DNA from: Caprella mutica | Lineage: Eukaryota > Arthropoda > Malacostraca > Amphipoda > Caprellidae | Direction: 5' to 3' | Length of the DNA: 64,000 bases | NCBI GenBank assembly: GCA_947561585.1 | Contig: CANNZV010002625.1 | Coordinates: 26,338 to 90,337 of the forward strand | In this document: positions 25,301 to 34,609 of the stretch, piece by piece | Layout of the letters: every line of letters starts with the position of its first letter | Position numbering within the stretch: the stretch's first letter is position 1 | The notes under the pieces: model-generated | Databases searched by the model: none | What the model saw: the letters and a program-made list of their open reading frames with translations, nothing else | What the model was told of the DNA's origin: nothing | Program-made: the position numbers and the translations under genes

Positions 25301-28300
25301 TTAAAATTATAAAGATGCAATACATTTGTTCATGTAAGCTGTTGTTTAACATAACACTTAGAGAAAATAATCCAGTAGCCCATAGATTATCTTTAACAGC
25401 ATTGTAAGTAGGTACATATTCATACCTATATTACATATTTAAGAAATATATTGAATAAACTATATAGATTAACTGTCGTTAGTGAGGTAAATTGTTTCGT
25501 TTGAACAGTTCAGGAGTTCACAATTTATTACTAATAATTAGGGTTGTGACATTTTGTAAGAAAATATGCTCTAAAATTATAAATTCCATGTAATCCTAAG
25601 CGTGATATGAAAAATATTGTGGAGAACCCTTCTAGTTTAGCGATAGGAAGTTCCAATACCCTAAATTTTGATGTTGCTTATAACATTCATGGAGTTTATA
25701 GTTTTAAGAGCATATTTTTACAAAAAAGTCACAACCCTGCTAATAATACACTAGTTACCCCTGCAATAAATTTTCTCTTAAAATAATACACCTACAATGT
25801 TTAAAGGTGAAGTTAGATATCTTCCTTTCAATTTATCATATAATGTAACTATATGCTGAATGAAATAAGGATATGACGATATAATTATCATTGAATTGCA
25901 AAATATTTGAGTTCGTTATATTTTAGTAATATTCATTAAGACGAAATCTATAGACAAAGCATTCATGTCGCCTAGTTGTTGTTCATGGAAAAGCTATCTA
26001 TTTTGTTTCATTTCTTACTTTGGATGCGGAAACGCATAGTAATATACTTAGGAAGTTTAATTCTCAAACTACTGTCTTAAAATTATTAGTATTTAGTATT
26101 TAATACTCAGTCTCAATAAACAAGTTTGAGGTAGAAAGTGATGTAAACAAATTGAGGTTTATGGCCCAGGTTTCTGAAACCAACTTTATAGATTATAATT
26201 ACAGTAGAAATCCTATAAAATAAATGAGTTAGGATGTAGGTACCCCGTAAAGTGAACAAATTTTCTTCAGTCTGCCATAAAATAGCCATCAGTTTTCTAA
26301 AACTTATGTTTCTAGACTTTTTTTTATCGCAGACTAAAGAAAATTTTGTTCACTTTACGGGGTACATTCTAACCTATTAACTATAGAGGAGTTCTACTGC
26401 ACTCGAGAATGTAATTTAGGTGGTGATTAGTTTTTCTCACCATCGGCTTCAGTTGCCTGGTCCATCATATGGCCCTCCAAATCATCAGGGTACAGCGCTG
26501 CCCTTCTCTTGATGTCCTCAACGAAACTGTTTATAAGGGCATCCATCATTACGGCCTGAAAGATAGGAATAGAGTAAGACTTCATGATGAAGAGAATACA
26601 GTTCTCTTTAAAAGATAATATCAGTTCTTCGAAGTAAAAATAGTTTTTTTTCAGTTTTAAAGATAATACCTGCACTGAAAAAAATTGTGAGTCAACCTGA
26701 CTCGTCGCTTGAGTCAAGGCTGGTAAAACTCGAATAATTGAGTCTTTTTTATTGATTGACTCTACCTGAGTCAATCTGACTATGAATTAGGAGTCAAAAT
26801 GACTCTTGTTTTTGAGTAAAGTATTAGGATGAGTCAAATTGACTCACATTTTTGAGCTGGTTTTGGGACAAACTGAAAACTCAAATTTAGATTCAATTTG
26901 ACTCGTATGTTTTCTTCAGTGAGTTCTGTGACATAAAATTATTAAATTCCTTACTAAATATAGTTTCGATAGTTTCTTCAAAATGAGTACGGAGGTATTC
27001 ATTTTTAAATCAGAATCACAAGTGAAATTTGGTATCTTTTGAAGAGATAAATCATCAATTGCTTGCTTATTTTTAGTATTTACCTGTTTAGAGAATATCT
27101 GCAGTACTTTAGAGTATCTCCGCACACCTTCTACTACTGCAAACTGCACGAAAAGGCAGGGCATGGAATCTGAAGACCAATCGGTTGACGGTTGTGCGTA
27201 TTCCCAGGAAAGCTCGTCATACCGGAGAGATAAAAGTATATTCTACGGAAAAAAAGTCATTGTGAAACACTGAATTAGACAATTCATAATTATATAAAAT
27301 ATTGCTGGATGGAATTACAGTTAGCACTTTCAGTCACGGTATAACTTTTATATATTTTTTGTAGTTTTGATAGTCGAACTACGTTACTACGATGGTTGTA
27401 AATAGACTCTAGACAAAATATTATTGCTGACTCAACATTTATATATGAGGCGGTTAGTCAGACTGGCCACGTACTTTCATGCGGAAACAATGATTACACG
27501 CTAATTATGTACATGATATCGCTTGTTTGCAACAACAACATCGTATACACAAAAACATGTATTTTAGAGTAATCTATATAGACATATAAATCATAAAATG
27601 CTGATCATTTTGGTAAAAAGATCATCATTGTAACTCAAAAATATACCGCTAGAAAGACTAAATGTCCTAACGATATACCATTAAATGTACGTACATTACA
27701 AGTACTAAAATGCCTCTCCTGAAAAATAGCTTTTTTGAAGTTATGACACTGTTCTCGCAAACAAGTGATATATGGACCCCATTGCATCACTTTACTAGCT
27801 GATTAAGTCAAGAGTGAACTGTGCATATTTTTTAATTAGGTAATCCTAGTAAGAGCGGTGACTGGAGGGTTTAAATAATTTCATTCACTTTTGTGCAACT
27901 ATTCACTGGCACAAATTATTCGCAATTGTGTAGTAATTCTGTTCTTAATGGTCACTCACCGACTGACTTGGGTCAATGACCGTCAAACCCGCCCCGTTGA
28001 TGGCGATAATGACCGGTAGGTCAGGTCTTGGTAGCCAGAGGGTCATTCCCCGTCTCGGAACCTCTATTTGACCGTGAAAAAAAGCACTCCTGAAAGGTTA
28101 GAAGATGAAAAGTAAATATTTTCAAACATGTTAGTACCCCTCTGTAATGAAATTCTGTTTAGTGAATGTGTGTCCTGAGTAAGAACGTAGCCTCTATAGT
28201 GAACAAATTTCAATCACTAAACAGGACTTCTTTATAGAGGAGTTCTACTGTAGTTATAGTTAATAACAATTCTATTTATCAAAATATTTTATTGAAAAAG

Positions 28301-31300
28301 ATACAATCTATTACATTTAATTTTATTTGAAATACAGGGTTTCTGAATTAGTTCTTTTCTAATTTGTATCTCCAATTAAATTTACCCCAAAAAAGGTGTT
28401 GCATAGGAGTCACTGAAATTGTTCCAAACCAATCATGTCAAACTTGCGATTTTTTATGACAATAATTTTCAATTAAAAACAAAAATTCTCTCTCCGAAAC
28501 TCACCCATAGTACGGAAAAGCCCAGAAAAACTCACCCATAGTACGGCAATGTCCAGCAAAACTCACCCATAGTACGGCAAAGTCCAGCAAAACTCACCCA
28601 TAGTACAGCAAAGTCCAGCAAAATTCACCCATAGTACGATAAAGTCCAGCAAAACTCACCCATAGTTCAGTAAAGTCCAGTAAAACTCACCCATAGTACA
28701 GCAAAGTCCAGTAAAACTCACCCATAGTACGGTAAAGTCCAGTAAAACTCACCCATAGTACGGCAAAGTCCAGTAAACCTCACCCATAGTACGGCATAGT
28801 CCGGCAAAACTCACCCATAGTACGGCAAAGTCCAGTAAAACTCACCCATAGTACGGCAAAGTCTAGCTAAACTCATCCATAGTACGGCAAAGTGCAGCAA
28901 AACTCACCCATAGTACGGCAAAGTCTGGAAAAACTCACCCATAGTACGGCAAAGACCAGAAAAACTCACCCATAGTACGGCAATGTCCAGCAAAACTCAC
29001 CCATAGTACGGCAAAGTCCAGCAAAACTCACCCATAGTACGGCAAAGTCCAGCAAAACTCTTCCATAGTACAGCAAAGTCCAGCAAAATTCACCCATTGT
29101 ACGGTAAAGTCCAGTAAAACTCACCCGTAGTACGGCAAAGTCCAGTAAAACTCACCCGTAGTACGGCAAAGTCCAGTAAAACTCACCCGTAGTACGGTAA
29201 AGTCCAGTAAAACTCACCCGTAGTACGGCAAAGTCCAGTAAAACTCACCCGTAGTACGGCAAAGTCCAGTAAAACTCACCCGTAGTACGGCAAAGTCCAG
29301 TAAAACTCACCCGTAGTACGGCAAAGTCCAGTAAAACTCACCCGTAGTACGGCAAAGTCCAGTAAAACTCACCCATAGTACGGCAAAGTCCAGCAAAACT
29401 CCAGGTATTTCCTAGCCAGTTTTCGACACTGCACGTTGTTGGGTATCGACCGGTACTGCTCAATAATCCTAATTTCGGGGCAGCTCTTGCTGCTAAAACT
29501 AATCAGATCAGCGAGTTTTAACCGACACACGTTATCTGGGAGGTAATCTAGTAGACGACGTCTGAAAATTAGAAAGCGGAGTGTTAGAGAGAATTGAAAT
29601 TGAAATGAATTGGTTTGAGTTTAAATGCAAGGAAAGAATTACTTCGTGAAATAAACTGTCCAATGTATGTAAATAAATAAAGTTAGTCAAAGGCTTAAAC
29701 AAGCTCTAAGTACAAAATAATTAGTTAGTGTTGTGAATAAAAGTTGGTGAAGATCATTAAAAAGTTTGATAATTAAGATGATGCCTGACAGAAGTATCAT
29801 TGTTATCAATTTTGTTATTGTTTCATGTGTTTCATCATGGCAATAATAACTAGGAACTCATCCTAATGATATCTTCGAGAAACCTTTGATATTTTGAAAC
29901 ATAATTGTACCTTTAGACACTTAATGGCAAAATTAAAAACTTAATTTTATCTCTATCCATTAAAACGTATTGATAATTTTGAAAACCTATTGACTTTTTC
30001 GAAAGCCTAAATGACATTCGCAAAATCCTATGTGACATTTTGAAATCTTAGATTACATTTTGAAGCTTATATTACATTTTCGAAAGCTTAGATTACATTT
30101 TCGAAAGCTTATATTACATTTTCGAAAGCTTAGATTACATTTTCGAAAGCTCGGATTACATTTTCGAAAGCTTAGATCACATTTTCGAAAGCTTAGATTA
30201 CATTTTCGAAAGCTTAGATTACATTTTCGAAAGCTTAGATTACATTTTCGAAAGCTTAGATTACATTTTCGAAAGCTTAGATTACATTTTCGAAAGCTTA
30301 GATTACATTTTCGAAAGCTTAGATTACATTTTCGAAAGCTTAGATTACATTTTCGAAAGCTTAGATTACATTTTCGAAAGCTTAGATTACATTTTTGAAA
30401 GCTTAGATTACATTTTAGAAAGCTTAGATTACATTTTCGAAAGCCTAATGACGTTTTAAAAATCCTAAATGACATTTTTGAAACTTCAATGATATTTTCG
30501 TAAACCCATAAAGCCTTTCAACAGCCTAAATAACAATATTTCAAATACCCATTCCCCCACCCCTCACCGAAAGAAAGAAGGCGTGTGCGTGTTGTGATCG
30601 TAAGGCCCCAACTCCAGTCTCGCCTGAATCCCAGCCAACATTTCGTTGTCGGAAGACTCGCAGGGGTACCTCGCCGTGAGCAGGTTCCACTTTGCCTCTT
30701 CGTAGAGAAGTTCTAAAATTTTACAGTCTCTGCAATGAAAAGTGATGTTAGTATGAAAAAACAACCATCTTAATGCTCTAAAAAATGATAGTCTTAATGA
30801 CTGTGATAAGGGTGACCGGTCCTTTCGCCGAAAACCCTATCGTCGATAACCATTTCGCCGAAAACAACTTCGCCGCATGACACGTTCGCCGAATGACACT
30901 TCTGCCGAAAATTTAAAAAAAAAACAGTATACGTTATAAATATAAAGAGATATAGTCCATCTAAGGTTAGGTTAGCGGTCCGATTGGAAGGGAAGTGTCG
31001 TTCGGCGAATGTGTTTTCGGCGAAAGGACCTATAAAACCGATCAAGACCGGTTTTGATTATTCTAATTTCTGTATCTTCAAATATTTCATTGTACGTATT
31101 TAGAAAAATATTGGAGATTAAATTCGAGTGACATAAAAGTTTTACCTCCAATCATTTTTGTGAAATTAGTAGGGTTGTGACAATATGTTTTTATAATCCT
31201 ATAGATCCGAAGACGATCATAGAAATAAAATGGTATCGAATACTCTATTCCGCTGGTGTAGAAGAACGATTCATACAGTTTAATTCTCTCCGTCTATAAT

Positions 31301-33312
31301 ATTTTCGGGATCTATGATTTTAAAAGCATATTGTCCCAACCCTAGTACATACTAAGAATTTGTAAGCATTGACGCTGATTCAAACCTCTTGTGCATAATG
31401 ACAATCAATTCTTTATCTGCATTTAATAACACAGTCAAAAAAAGTATAATCACCCATTGATGAAAAAAAAATCTTCTATCCATGACGATATTTGATTTGA
31501 CTAAAATGTTATCGCTATTTATCATTGATTTAAAACACTCATAGTTTATCTTTTTCGCAAAAATATCAACAATTTTCTCTAAAATTGTGGTATTTTAAAG
31601 GAAACCGGGATAAGGTGAGCAGATTCGAGAAAAATAGATCCTGTAAATTTTCCGATTGGGATTGATTCTTACCTAATTTTGACCTCATCCCTCTTGGTGA
31701 AGAATATGTTCCTCCTAAGGACTATCTTAGGCTCATGAGCCAATCTCTCGTCTTTAGAAGTTAGAGGCGTCTGACCAAACCTTCTGAGCATATCCGCCCA
31801 GTGCTTTCTCACTTCGAGGGGCCTGTGGAATGGTTTCAGTTGAATCTCTGAAAAAGAACGTAGTGGTCAGACGACAATGAGAAAAAGTGTGCATTGATTG
31901 CATTGTAGTAAAAGGGAATAATGTTATAAATAATTCTTTCTCTATGTGTGAACAGAAAAATGTAATTGAAGAAGAATCATCATGGATATTTATGATTGCA
32001 TTGCGGATTAGGACCCTCTTAAAGTTAAAAATGAAATTATTGAGTATATTAAACTCACCCCAATTGGTCGGATATTAATATTTGTTATACAGATTAGTAC
32101 TCTTTTAAAGTTAAGAATTCCAATTATTGAACTCACCCAATAAAGGACAAACCATCCAGATGGCGAAAACCTCCATAGCTTGTTTCGGAAGGTTCATCTC
32201 CTCCTCTTCTATGATCAGAGCCAACATTTCTCTGGCCGTGACTCTCATGCCATCCTCTAGTCTGAACCTGATGGCTAGTCTAGAGTGTAGGTAAACGCAG
32301 GCATCAACCGTACTGCCGATACTTTTGTTGTTAGAGCAGCTGTTGTTGTTGCTGATGTTGGAATTGCTGTTTGGAGAAGTGCCGTTTGTTGACCCTCCAA
32401 CTGAAAACAGAATTTGATAATTCTTAGCTATGAGTGTAGTTACTACACCGAAAAGTTCATTTTTACTATGCGGGCTTCTGTCTTATGAATAAAAATGAAA
32501 ATGAGCGTAGGCTCAAACAAGTTTCAAGCCACTACTTATTTTCAAAAATATATTTCTCAATTTGTTATGCAACAATATTAAAATGGAGTATACTTATATG
32601 TGAGTATACTTTCAGATTATGAGGAATTATTGTTTATGAATATATTTCCACTACCATTTTCTACATCTCTTCACTTTACAATTAAAAATATTCTTAGTTT
32701 TTATATATGATGTCAATGATTTTTTCTGACAGCTGAAAATATATATTAATGAGTTTGTTTGTTTCCCTGTAATCACATTACGAGAATAAAGTGATAAGAA
32801 AATGTCTATCTGATATTATATCACCTGTTCAAGACAGTTTCTATTATCTTTTCTCACCTTTAGTTTTCCTGTCGATGTCAGGCTTGATTTTCTTCTCCAA
32901 GACTTCCTGATCCTGGTGATGGCCCCCAGTTGGAGGCACATGACTGATGATGGATGAAGATGAGGTGGGGGGTATACTGTGTCCGTGTGGGGGTCCGTGA
33001 TCATGCTGTGTCGCACTGTGTGGGGGAGTGTGCGTGTGGGACATGTGGGGTGTATGCGGCCGCCTTTGGAGAGTTTGCGTCATATGGGGGCCCGGTGGTT
33101 GTTGATGGGGAACCATGCCCCCGTGTGGATGATTGCCCTTATCGATGGATGTGTCTATGCCCATTGGTGTGACTTCGAACCCCATAGGGGCTAGGCCGGG
33201 GTAGTACATTGGAGAGGAGGAGTTGGAAGATGTTTTATCTAGGTGATCGGCACTCCCCTTGTAGTCCTTCGCTCTCAGGAAATCAGCTGTCGCTCTCTCG
33301 CGGAGAAATTCC
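22280..33312 (-). CDS. FRMD8 (bili): FRMD8/Bili-like FERM-domain protein gene, 10 coding exons, 5' end missing
   Basis: Joined coding exons, 5' to 3' on the minus strand: 33312-32858, 32400-32137, 31847-31673, 30729-30568, 29561-29373, 28089-27960, 27242-27084, 26555-26441, 23444-23343, 22323-22280. Every intron is GT-AG and every junction keeps phase, giving about 597 codons plus TGA. The product aligns with human FRMD8 throughout. Recognisable blocks are MEVFAIWMVCPLLEIQLKP (FERM F1), LELLYEEAKWNLLTARYPCE and LELGPY (F2), then LPYYGSAFFHGQIEVP and VLQIFSKQ (F3). FRMD8 is a cytoplasmic adaptor: mammalian FRMD8/iTAP binds iRhoms and stabilises the iRhom-ADAM17 sheddase, and Drosophila Bili binds Arrow/LRP6 and dampens Wnt signalling. 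The first visible exon enters in phase 2, so at least one 5' coding exon is missing. Exon 1 codes for a His/Pro-rich region absent from the short human N-terminus. Family assignment is confident; function in this organism is inferred. Confidence 0.93.
22354..22455. repeat. 21-bp minisatellite, ~5 copies
   Basis: GAGATAAAAAGATAACACAA or ...ACGGAA alternating, in the last FRMD8 intron. Confidence 0.9.
22530..22684. mobile_element. MITE-like inverted repeat, possibly related to the 12.0-kb element
   Basis: Left GGCCCCTTTCATACTAGCG weakly pairs with right CGCCTCGTGTGAAATAGGGC. It resembles the 12048 element in design (GGCCC...TTTCACAC..GCG). In the last FRMD8 intron. Confidence 0.55.
23343..23444 (-). 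CDS. FRMD8 (bili): FRMD8 exon 9 (C-terminal tail)
   Basis: 102 nt, acceptor TTTTTACAG/ACG, donor GAAGATG/GTGAGT. It codes for DVLVPLATVSRKEVPGSTLS and then NKLEKLCLATFTED. The end resembles human IQHLSTIDYVEDG. It is 3 kb from exon 8 and joins it in frame. Confidence 0.82.
24243..24400. repeat. weak inverted repeat in FRMD8 intron 8
   Basis: GCTCGAA / TTCGAGC and CAATTGTTCG-type words recur in inverted order. Diverged and of uncertain origin. The rest of this 3-kb intron (23445-26440) shows little else apart from the MITEs listed. Confidence 0.35.
25539..25739. mobile_element. MITE family B, long variant (copy 2)
   Basis: TAGGGTTGTGACATTTTGTA and its reverse complement (TTTTACAAAAAAGTCACAACCCT) bound a ~200-bp palindromic element. 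The interior differs from the other copies. It lies in FRMD8 intron 8. Confidence 0.75.
26240..26399. mobile_element. hairpin plus fragment of MITE family F
   Basis: GTACCCCGTAAAGTGAACAA pairs with TTGTTCACTTTACGGGGTAC (26240-26365) with ~38-bp arms. TCTGCCAT..AAATAGCCATCAG and CTATAGAGGAGTTCTACTG match the element at 41640-41883. In FRMD8 intron 8, close to exon 8. Confidence 0.7.
26441..26555 (-). CDS. FRMD8 (bili): FRMD8 exon 8 (end of FERM F3)
   Basis: 115 nt, acceptor ATCTTTCAG/GCC, donor GAAGCCGATG/GTGAGA. It codes for AVMMDALINSFVEDIKRRAA and a short acidic tail, matching human AELMSSLIEYCIEL. Read-through of the donor would add only GEKN before a stop. Splicing to exon 9 is preferred because phase is kept. 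Confidence 0.88.
26673..26921. mobile_element. CACTG-ended MITE family E, copy 2 (in FRMD8 intron 7)
   Basis: Same ends (CACTGAAAAAAATTG...CTTCAGTG) and the same GAGTCAA-rich interior as 21132-21377. It lies between exons 8 and 7 and does not touch a splice site. Confidence 0.9.
27084..27242 (-). CDS. FRMD8 (bili): FRMD8 exon 7 (FERM F3)
   Basis: 159 nt, phase 0 at both ends, acceptor TCCGTAG/AA, donor AAACAG/GTAAAT. It codes for ILLSLRYDELSWEYAQP and then RRYSKVLQIFSKQ. This matches the human LGLRFQELSWDH and NKLLKIYSKQ segments. Confidence 0.93.
27960..28089 (-). CDS. FRMD8 (bili): FRMD8 exon 6 (FERM F3 start)
   Basis: 130 nt, acceptor CCTTTCAG/GAGTGC, donor CAGTCG/GTGAGT. It codes for SAFFHGQIEVPRRGMTLWLP followed by AINGAGLTVIDPSQS. 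This aligns with human CAFFHGEVDKP and VAISLEGVHVIDSREK. It joins exon 5 in frame by completing the split Gly codon (GG/G). Confidence 0.94.
28136..28256. mobile_element. MITE family F, short copy (FRMD8 intron 5)
   Basis: GTGTCCTGAGTAAGA, GTAGCCTCTATAGTGAACAA and TATAGAGGAGTTCTACTGTA match the fuller element at 41640-41883. Confidence 0.75.
28499..29403 (-). repeat. 31-bp minisatellite made of an FRMD8 exon 3' end plus its 5' splice site, 29 copies
   Basis: Units start every 31 bp (28499, 28530, 28561 ... 29367). On the minus strand each reads GGACTTTGCCGTACTATGG and then GTGAGTTTT. The unit at 29367 is the genuine end of exon 5 and its donor. Some 27 of the 29 keep a GT donor; GT is lost at 28871 and 29057, and 28623, 28778 and 29088 have GTGAAT or GTGAGG. 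The eight units 29119-29336 share a TAT to TAC change. The copies at 28530-28622 and 28964-29056 look like a duplicated block. As 31 is not a multiple of 3, extra units would shift frame. Confidence 0.97.
29373..29561 (-). CDS. FRMD8 (bili): FRMD8 exon 5; its 3' end is the seed of a splice-donor minisatellite
   Basis: 189 nt, acceptor AATTTTCAG/ACG, donor TACTATGG/GTGAGT. It codes for RRLLDYLPDNVCRL, then KYLEFCWTLPYYG, matching the conserved LPFYG at this position in human FRMD8. The last ~29 nt and the donor are repeated 28 more times downstream in the intron as 31-bp units. If this donor is skipped, the reading frame hits TGA at once (TAT GGG TGA), so correct use of this first donor is essential. 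Confidence 0.92.
30060..30440. repeat. 21-bp minisatellite, ~18 copies (FRMD8 intron 4)
   Basis: Unit GATTACATTTTCGAAAGCTT plus A, each with a HindIII site. It starts about 130 bp past exon 4 and does not include the donor. Both strands stay open as an artefact of the 21-bp period. Confidence 0.96.
30568..30729 (-). CDS. FRMD8 (bili): FRMD8 exon 4 (FERM F2)
   Basis: 162 nt, acceptor CATTGCAG/AGAC, donor TTTCG/GTGAGG. The peptide ILELLYEEAKWNLLTARYPC, then ARLELGPYDHN, is almost collinear with human [20 protein letters not shown] and CRVQLGPYQPG. It is the strongest single anchor for the family call. Confidence 0.95.
30818..31030. mobile_element. MITE family G, copy 1 (GGTCCTTTCGCCGAAAAC ends)
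   Basis: The ends are exact inverted repeats of ~18 bp. The left subterminal part has five short tandem TTCGCCGAAAAC-like modules. In FRMD8 intron 3. A diverged copy lies at 53.5 kb. Confidence 0.88.
31170..31344. mobile_element. MITE family B, copy 3 (FRMD8 intron 3)
   Basis: TAGGGTTGTGACAATATG and CATATTGTCCCAACCCTA bound a 175-bp element with AATGGTATCGAATACTCTAT inside. Confidence 0.88.
31673..31847 (-). CDS. FRMD8 (bili): FRMD8 exon 3 (FERM F1/F2)
   Basis: 175 nt, acceptor TTTTTCAG/AG, donor AAAATTAG/GTAAGA. It codes for EIQLKPFHRPLEVRKHWADM, then RRFGQTPL and KIVLRRNIFFTKRDEVKIR. This corresponds to human [20 protein letters not shown] and FLQFRRNVFFPKRRELQI. Confidence 0.93.
32137..32400 (-). 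CDS. FRMD8 (bili): FRMD8 exon 2 (Asn/Ser linker and FERM F1 start)
   Basis: 264 nt, acceptor TTTTCAG/TTGG, donor ATTGG/GTGAGT. It opens with an Asn/Ser-rich stretch (SNSNISNNNSCSNNKS) and then gives the F1 ubiquitin-like lobe: ACVYLHSRLAIRFRLEDGM followed by MEVFAIWMVCPLL. The second part matches the human ALDVFALWLVSPLLE segment. Confidence 0.92.
32858..33312 (-). CDS. FRMD8 (bili): FRMD8 visible exon 1 (N-terminal His/Pro-rich region)
   Basis: 455 nt between acceptor TTGCAG/GG and donor AAAG/GTGAGA; enters in phase 2 and leaves with one base of the next codon. It begins EFLRERATADFLRAKDYKGS. It then becomes low-complexity, rich in His, Pro, Gly, Thr and Ser (for example PHTPHMSHTHTPPHS and GPPHGHSIPPTSSSS), and ends in a basic KKIKPDIDRKTK. 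G+C content is well above the flanking DNA. An internal Met (MYYPG) is near codon 46, but the open frame upstream of it and the clean acceptor argue that translation starts in an earlier exon. This region should be disordered and lies before the FERM F1 lobe. Confidence 0.85.
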
Positions 33313-33357
33313 CTGCAATCGAGAGAAGGAAATTGCAGTGCAAGATAGAAACCAATT

Positions 33358-33650
33358 CTAAGTACTATCGACTAAAGAAATGTTAAAAAGATGCCGATAT
33401 GGGTACTATCGACTAAATAAATGATAAAAAATATACCAATAGAGGTACCTTTAACAACGGCTAAAAAATGCCAATGTGAGTACTATCAGATAACAAATGA
33501 TGAAGAGATAACAATATGCGTACTATCGGTTAAAGAAAAGAAAAACAGAAAATTATATAAGTACTATCAGTTAAAAAATTTATGGAAGGATACAAATATA
33601 AGTACTATCGGCTAAAGAAATGATATTACGTACTATCAGTCTAAAAAATA
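33358..33650. repeat. degenerate ~42-bp tandem repeat upstream of FRMD8 exon 1
   Basis: About seven diverged copies of GTACTATCGACTAAAGAAAT followed by an A-rich stretch. It starts ~45 bp upstream of the exon 1 acceptor, so lies in the intron. Confidence 0.75.
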
Positions 33651-33745
33651 TCTTGATCAGTGTACCCTGGGTAGTATTATGGAAATAATTACGATACAAC
33701 CTATTGAAAAATATTGAAATTTAATATAATCTAAATTAAGCCTGA

Positions 33746-33826
33746 ATGAAAATTATGGTGGGATTATAGAAGACGAAGTATTATCCCCTCTCAATCTTCT
33801 ATGACCCCACCATAACTTTCGGAGAA
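33746..33826. repeat. hairpin repeat family D, copy 2
   Basis: AAAATTATGGTGGGATTATAG pairs with CTATGACCCCACCATAACTTT. Confidence 0.8.
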
Positions 33827-34267
33827 TGGAATAGTATTAGGAATTGGCACTGTAACATCAGAATAGTTGATAAGGGTTCCTTGTTCCAAATATTTAATTC
33901 ATGGTAGCGTGCATGTATAGGTGGGTGCGTGACAGCAGTACCACCTAAAAACCATGTACAACTCGTACACAAAAAGCAACCAATACCCTTTGCAGAGCCG
34001 CTTTCCTAGCAAGTAATGTACAAAATGATAATTAAAAAATTTAATGAGAAAACATAGTCATAAATAAGCATTAGTGTTCATTTATTAAAAAATATAAGTT
34101 TATATTTTTTTCTCAATATTATTTACTATTTTAACTAATACCAAAATAAATCAATTATTCTCATTGTTATTTTTCCTTTTTTATTCATGTATATAGATTT
34201 TAAAATTTCACGGAGAATTTATATAATTAAAGATTGTTATACAACATCGAGTCAGATTAATTATGGG

Positions 34268-34345
34268 AGAGAGTTATTGTGGGGCCATAGAAGATTAGGA
34301 AGACTGCCCAATTTGATCTTCTATAACCCCACCTTAAATTTTATC
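34268..34345. repeat. hairpin repeat family D, copy 3
   Basis: GTTATTGTGGGGCCATAGAA pairs with GATCTTCTATAACCCCACCT. Confidence 0.8.
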
Positions 34346-34609
34346 CAGGTATCTTCTATTCCATGCATTTATTGCAAATAATTATTAAAACCTACTTGAT
34401 ACCTTTACAATTAGCAGAAAAAAAGAGTAAAGTAACTATCTAGCAATTGAGAGTAGAGGGTCTAAGTGACAGACAGACCCTTTACCCTATTTGACATTCT
34501 ATACCGGAAGTTGCCAGTTTACTCTGTCCTCTGATGAATAAGAAATACTTTGAATGTCAAAGAAAAATACAACAAATGTCAAGCTTTTGATGTCACATAT
34601 TTATACTGT

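Noticed and set aside
26427..26774. A 115-codon minus-strand frame ending GEKN
   Set aside because: Its end is FRMD8 exon 8 read through the donor; its start lies in the CACTG MITE and intron. The spliced model explains the conserved part better.
30053..30475. Open frames on both strands (KCNLSFR and RKLRLHF repeats)
   Set aside because: A 21-bp intronic minisatellite inside FRMD8, not a gene.
32954..33194. Plus-strand open frames of ~70 codons opposite FRMD8 exon 1
   Set aside because: Antisense shadows of the G+C-rich coding exon.
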